DNA from: an uncultured Clostridia bacterium
GTDB lineage: Bacteria > Bacillota > Clostridia > Lachnospirales > Lachnospiraceae
Length of the DNA stretch: 18,308 nucleotides
Reading direction: 5' to 3'
Assembly (NCBI GenBank): GCA_947088195.1
Contig: CAMUFS010000017.1
Span: 1 to 18,308, forward strand
Part shown: in pieces, positions 16,583 through 18,308 of the stretch
How positions within the stretch are numbered: position 1 is the stretch's first letter
Layout: the number at the start of each line of letters is the position of its first letter
Translations under genes and position numbers: made by a program
The notes under the pieces: model-generated
The model's database searches: none
Told to the model about the DNA's origin: nothing
The model's input: only the letters and a program-made list of their open reading frames with translations

Positions 16583-18181
16583 ATGACAAGTAACATATGG
16601 CGTTCTGATCTGAGAAATGGCAATTATCGCAATCCCATTCTTTATGCTGATTATTCTGATCCAGATGCGATCCGCGTGGGGGAGGACTATTTTATGATTG
16701 CCTCCAGTTTTAGCAATGCTCCGGGGCTTCCGCTTCTCCATTCCAAGGATCTGGTAAATTGGAAAGTGGTAAATTATATTATTCATGAGATCCCAGAGTC
16801 ACGCTACAATCAGCCAACTCATGGCTGTGGCGTGTGGGCACCTGCGATCCGGTATCACGAAGGAACCTATTATGTCTGTTTCCCAATGCCAGACGAAGGC
16901 ATCTACATGAGCACGACAACCGATCCTTTTGGAGCATGGTCAAAGCCTGTTAATATCAGGCCCGGTGCTGGCTGGATCGACCCCTGCCCATTCTGGGATG
17001 ACGACGGAAAAGCATATTTAGTCGCTGGAGTGGCAAAAAGTCGCATTGGCTATAAAAGTGTTCTTCACATGGTAGAAATGCAGCCAGATGGAATGGGGTT
17101 GATCGGCGAGGAAGTCAAAATATTTGATGGAAATGAAAACGATCAGGAGACAATAGAAGGACCTAAGATGTACAAGCGAAATGGATGGTACTACATCTTT
17201 GCTCCGGCTGGCGGGGTGAAGATAGGCTGGCAGACTGTGCTTCGCTCTAGGAATGTTTTTGGACCATATGAGTACAAGATTGTGATGCGTCAGGGAGACA
17301 GCCCGATAAATGGACCTCATCAGGGCGCTTGGGTAGATACAGTGACAGGCGAGGATTGGTTTATTCATTTTCAGGATGTCTATGCAGCAGGGCGAATTAC
17401 ACATCTGCAGCCCATGAGCTGGCAGGAAGATTGGCCAATTATCGGCATTGCAAAAGAGGGCAATGATTATGGAGAGCCCGTTATGGAATACAAAAAACCT
17501 AATGTGGGCAAATCCTATACCGAACTATGTGAGCCATCCACTTCTGACAACTTTACTGACAATACTTTGGGATGGCAGTGGCAATGGAACGCAAATCCCC
17601 AAAAAGGATGGCATAATCTAAAAGATAACAGCCTACTTTTACATGCTGTACATAAAAATACCGTTTACGGAGATATGCCAAACCTGCTCTTACAGAAATG
17701 GCCTGCTCCAGATTTCACCTGTATTACCAAATTAGATCTTTCTCAGCTTGCTGAAAAAGATGAGGCGGGCGTCATCTCCATGGGTGTAAAATATGGACTT
17801 ATTACATTTAGGCAGCAGAGTGACAAGCTGATACCTTATTACATCAGCGGAGAACAAAAATATGGCAAAATACTTCCCGATACAACCGAAGAGGCAGAAC
17901 AAGCACTTCCTGAGATAACCTTGGCACAAGCAAAAGAAATCTATGTAAAATACACTGTAAAACAAATTGGAAAGCAAAATCTAAACAATAATGAGAAGAA
18001 TTTTCCTCTGGATCATGTGACAATCGAGTACAGTACAGATGGAAACAGCTATCAGATGGCAGGGGAGATGAACGCAGTTCCCGGTCGCTGGGTCGGAGTA
18101 AAAAATGGTGTATTTTGTGCATCTGAAAACAAAGAAAGCAATGGATATGCCATTATAAACTATGTAGAGTACCATAGATAA
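16583..18181 (+). CDS. Intracellular GH43 beta-xylosidase/alpha-L-arabinofuranosidase
   Basis: A 532-residue glycoside hydrolase of family 43. There is no signal peptide, so it should act in the cytoplasm on imported oligosaccharides. The N-terminal five-bladed propeller (about 14-310) carries the expected acidic triad: Asp26 in 'YSDPDAI' (base), Asp133 in 'GWIDPCPFWDDDG' (pKa modulator) and Glu192 in 'TIEGPKMYKRNGWYYI' (acid). The C-terminal part (about 330-532) is a beta-sandwich of the type that often follows GH43 ('DNTLGWQWQWNANP', 'GVKNGVFC'). Assignment to beta-xylosidase or arabinofuranosidase cannot be settled from sequence by eye. AAGGAAGG nine bases before ATG supports the start. 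The divergent AraC regulator probably controls it. No transporter for its substrate is in the window. Confidence 0.93.
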   Translation: MTSNIWRSDLRNGNYRNPILYADYSDPDAIRVGEDYFMIASSFSNAPGLPLLHSKDLVNWKVVNYIIHEIPESRYNQPTHGCGVWAPAIRYHEGTYYVCFPMPDEGIYMSTTTDPFGAWSKPVNIRPGAGWIDPCPFWDDDGKAYLVAGVAKSRIGYKSVLHMVEMQPDGMGLIGEEVKIFDGNENDQETIEGPKMYKRNGWYYIFAPAGGVKIGWQTVLRSRNVFGPYEYKIVMRQGDSPINGPHQGAWVDTVTGEDWFIHFQDVYAAGRITHLQPMSWQEDWPIIGIAKEGNDYGEPVMEYKKPNVGKSYTELCEPSTSDNFTDNTLGWQWQWNANPQKGWHNLKDNSLLLHAVHKNTVYGDMPNLLLQKWPAPDFTCITKLDLSQLAEKDEAGVISMGVKYGLITFRQQSDKLIPYYISGEQKYGKILPDTTEEAEQALPEITLAQAKEIYVKYTVKQIGKQNLNNNEKNFPLDHVTIEYSTDGNSYQMAGEMNAVPGRWVGVKNGVFCASENKESNGYAIINYVEYHR

Positions 18182-18199
18182 TCCTCCAAGCATAACTCC

Positions 18200-18230
18200 A
18201 GGATCTTGTTTCCTTGCAATCCTTTCTTTT
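18200..18230 (+). terminator. Possible weak terminator after the GH43 gene
   Basis: GGAT...ATCC with an imperfect inner TTG/CAA pairing (about 18201-18222) is followed by TTTCTTTTTC. The stem is short and bulged, so this is only a tentative terminator; the repeat further downstream could also end transcription. Confidence 0.3.
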
Positions 18231-18235
18231 TCAGG

Positions 18236-18308
18236 GTATACTTTATATAAAACATCTTTATAGGCTATTTGTGATTGTGGGGTGGTGAATCATATTCTAG
18301 AAGGGTCC
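18236..18308. repeat. Right copy of the inverted intergenic repeat, cut by the window edge
   Basis: The reverse complement aligns to 53-127 at 88% (66 of 75 columns). It starts 54 bases after the GH43 stop codon. The window ends inside the unit, so the part equivalent to positions 1-52 is missing here. Relative to the gene next to it, it has the same orientation as the left copy: each lies just beyond the 3' end of a gene and reads the same way in the direction of transcription. Confidence 0.85.

Overview
The window looks like a chromosomal segment from a low-to-mid GC, Gram-positive gut-type Clostridia, most likely Lachnospiraceae. The pointers are AGGAGG-like ribosome binding sites throughout, lipobox signal peptides, a cell-wall-binding-repeat surface protein, a DUF3881-like gene (a family I know from Lachnospiraceae) beside glycogen phosphorylase, PepSY-domain secreted proteins, and an intracellular GH43 glycosidase next to an AraC regulator. 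No tRNA, rRNA, CRISPR array, transposase, integrase or phage gene was seen.

Layout from left to right. Positions 1-127 hold a repeat. 152-2545 (-) is a secreted surface protein with Fn3-like modules, an Asp/Asn-rich linker and C-terminal cell-wall-binding repeats. 2909-3790 (+) is a DUF3881-like protein and 3847-6114 (+) is glycogen phosphorylase. A hairpin separates these from a convergent (-) unit read as OmpR-type response regulator (9137-8463), histidine kinase (8466-7105) and triple-PepSY lipoprotein (7025-6165). Next is a second (-) unit: a sugar-type extracellular solute-binding lipoprotein (14691-13228) followed by a 1300-residue hybrid histidine kinase (13200-9298). It has a strong sigma-A promoter and ends at a terminator. 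14895-15650 (+) is a second secreted triple-PepSY protein, whose stop codon overlaps tail to tail with an AraC-type regulator (16426-15647, -). That regulator is divergent from a GH43 beta-xylosidase/arabinofuranosidase (16583-18181, +). The right edge carries an inverted, 88% identical copy of the left-edge repeat.

How the genes may work together. The window is rich in signalling and carbohydrate use. The solute-binding protein and hybrid kinase have no permease or ATPase beside them, so the binding protein may act as the kinase's ligand-sensing partner rather than a transport component. The AraC/GH43 pair looks like a small substrate-responsive module for xylo- or arabino-oligosaccharides. 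The OmpR system and its PepSY lipoprotein look like an envelope-sensing operon, and the distant PepSY gene may be a target of a similar regulator.

The two most interesting signals are the inverted, foldable repeat bracketing the 18.3 kb, which lies just 3' of a gene at both ends, and the two-gene solute-binding-protein/hybrid-kinase unit, whose GC content is visibly higher than that of the glycogen phosphorylase region.
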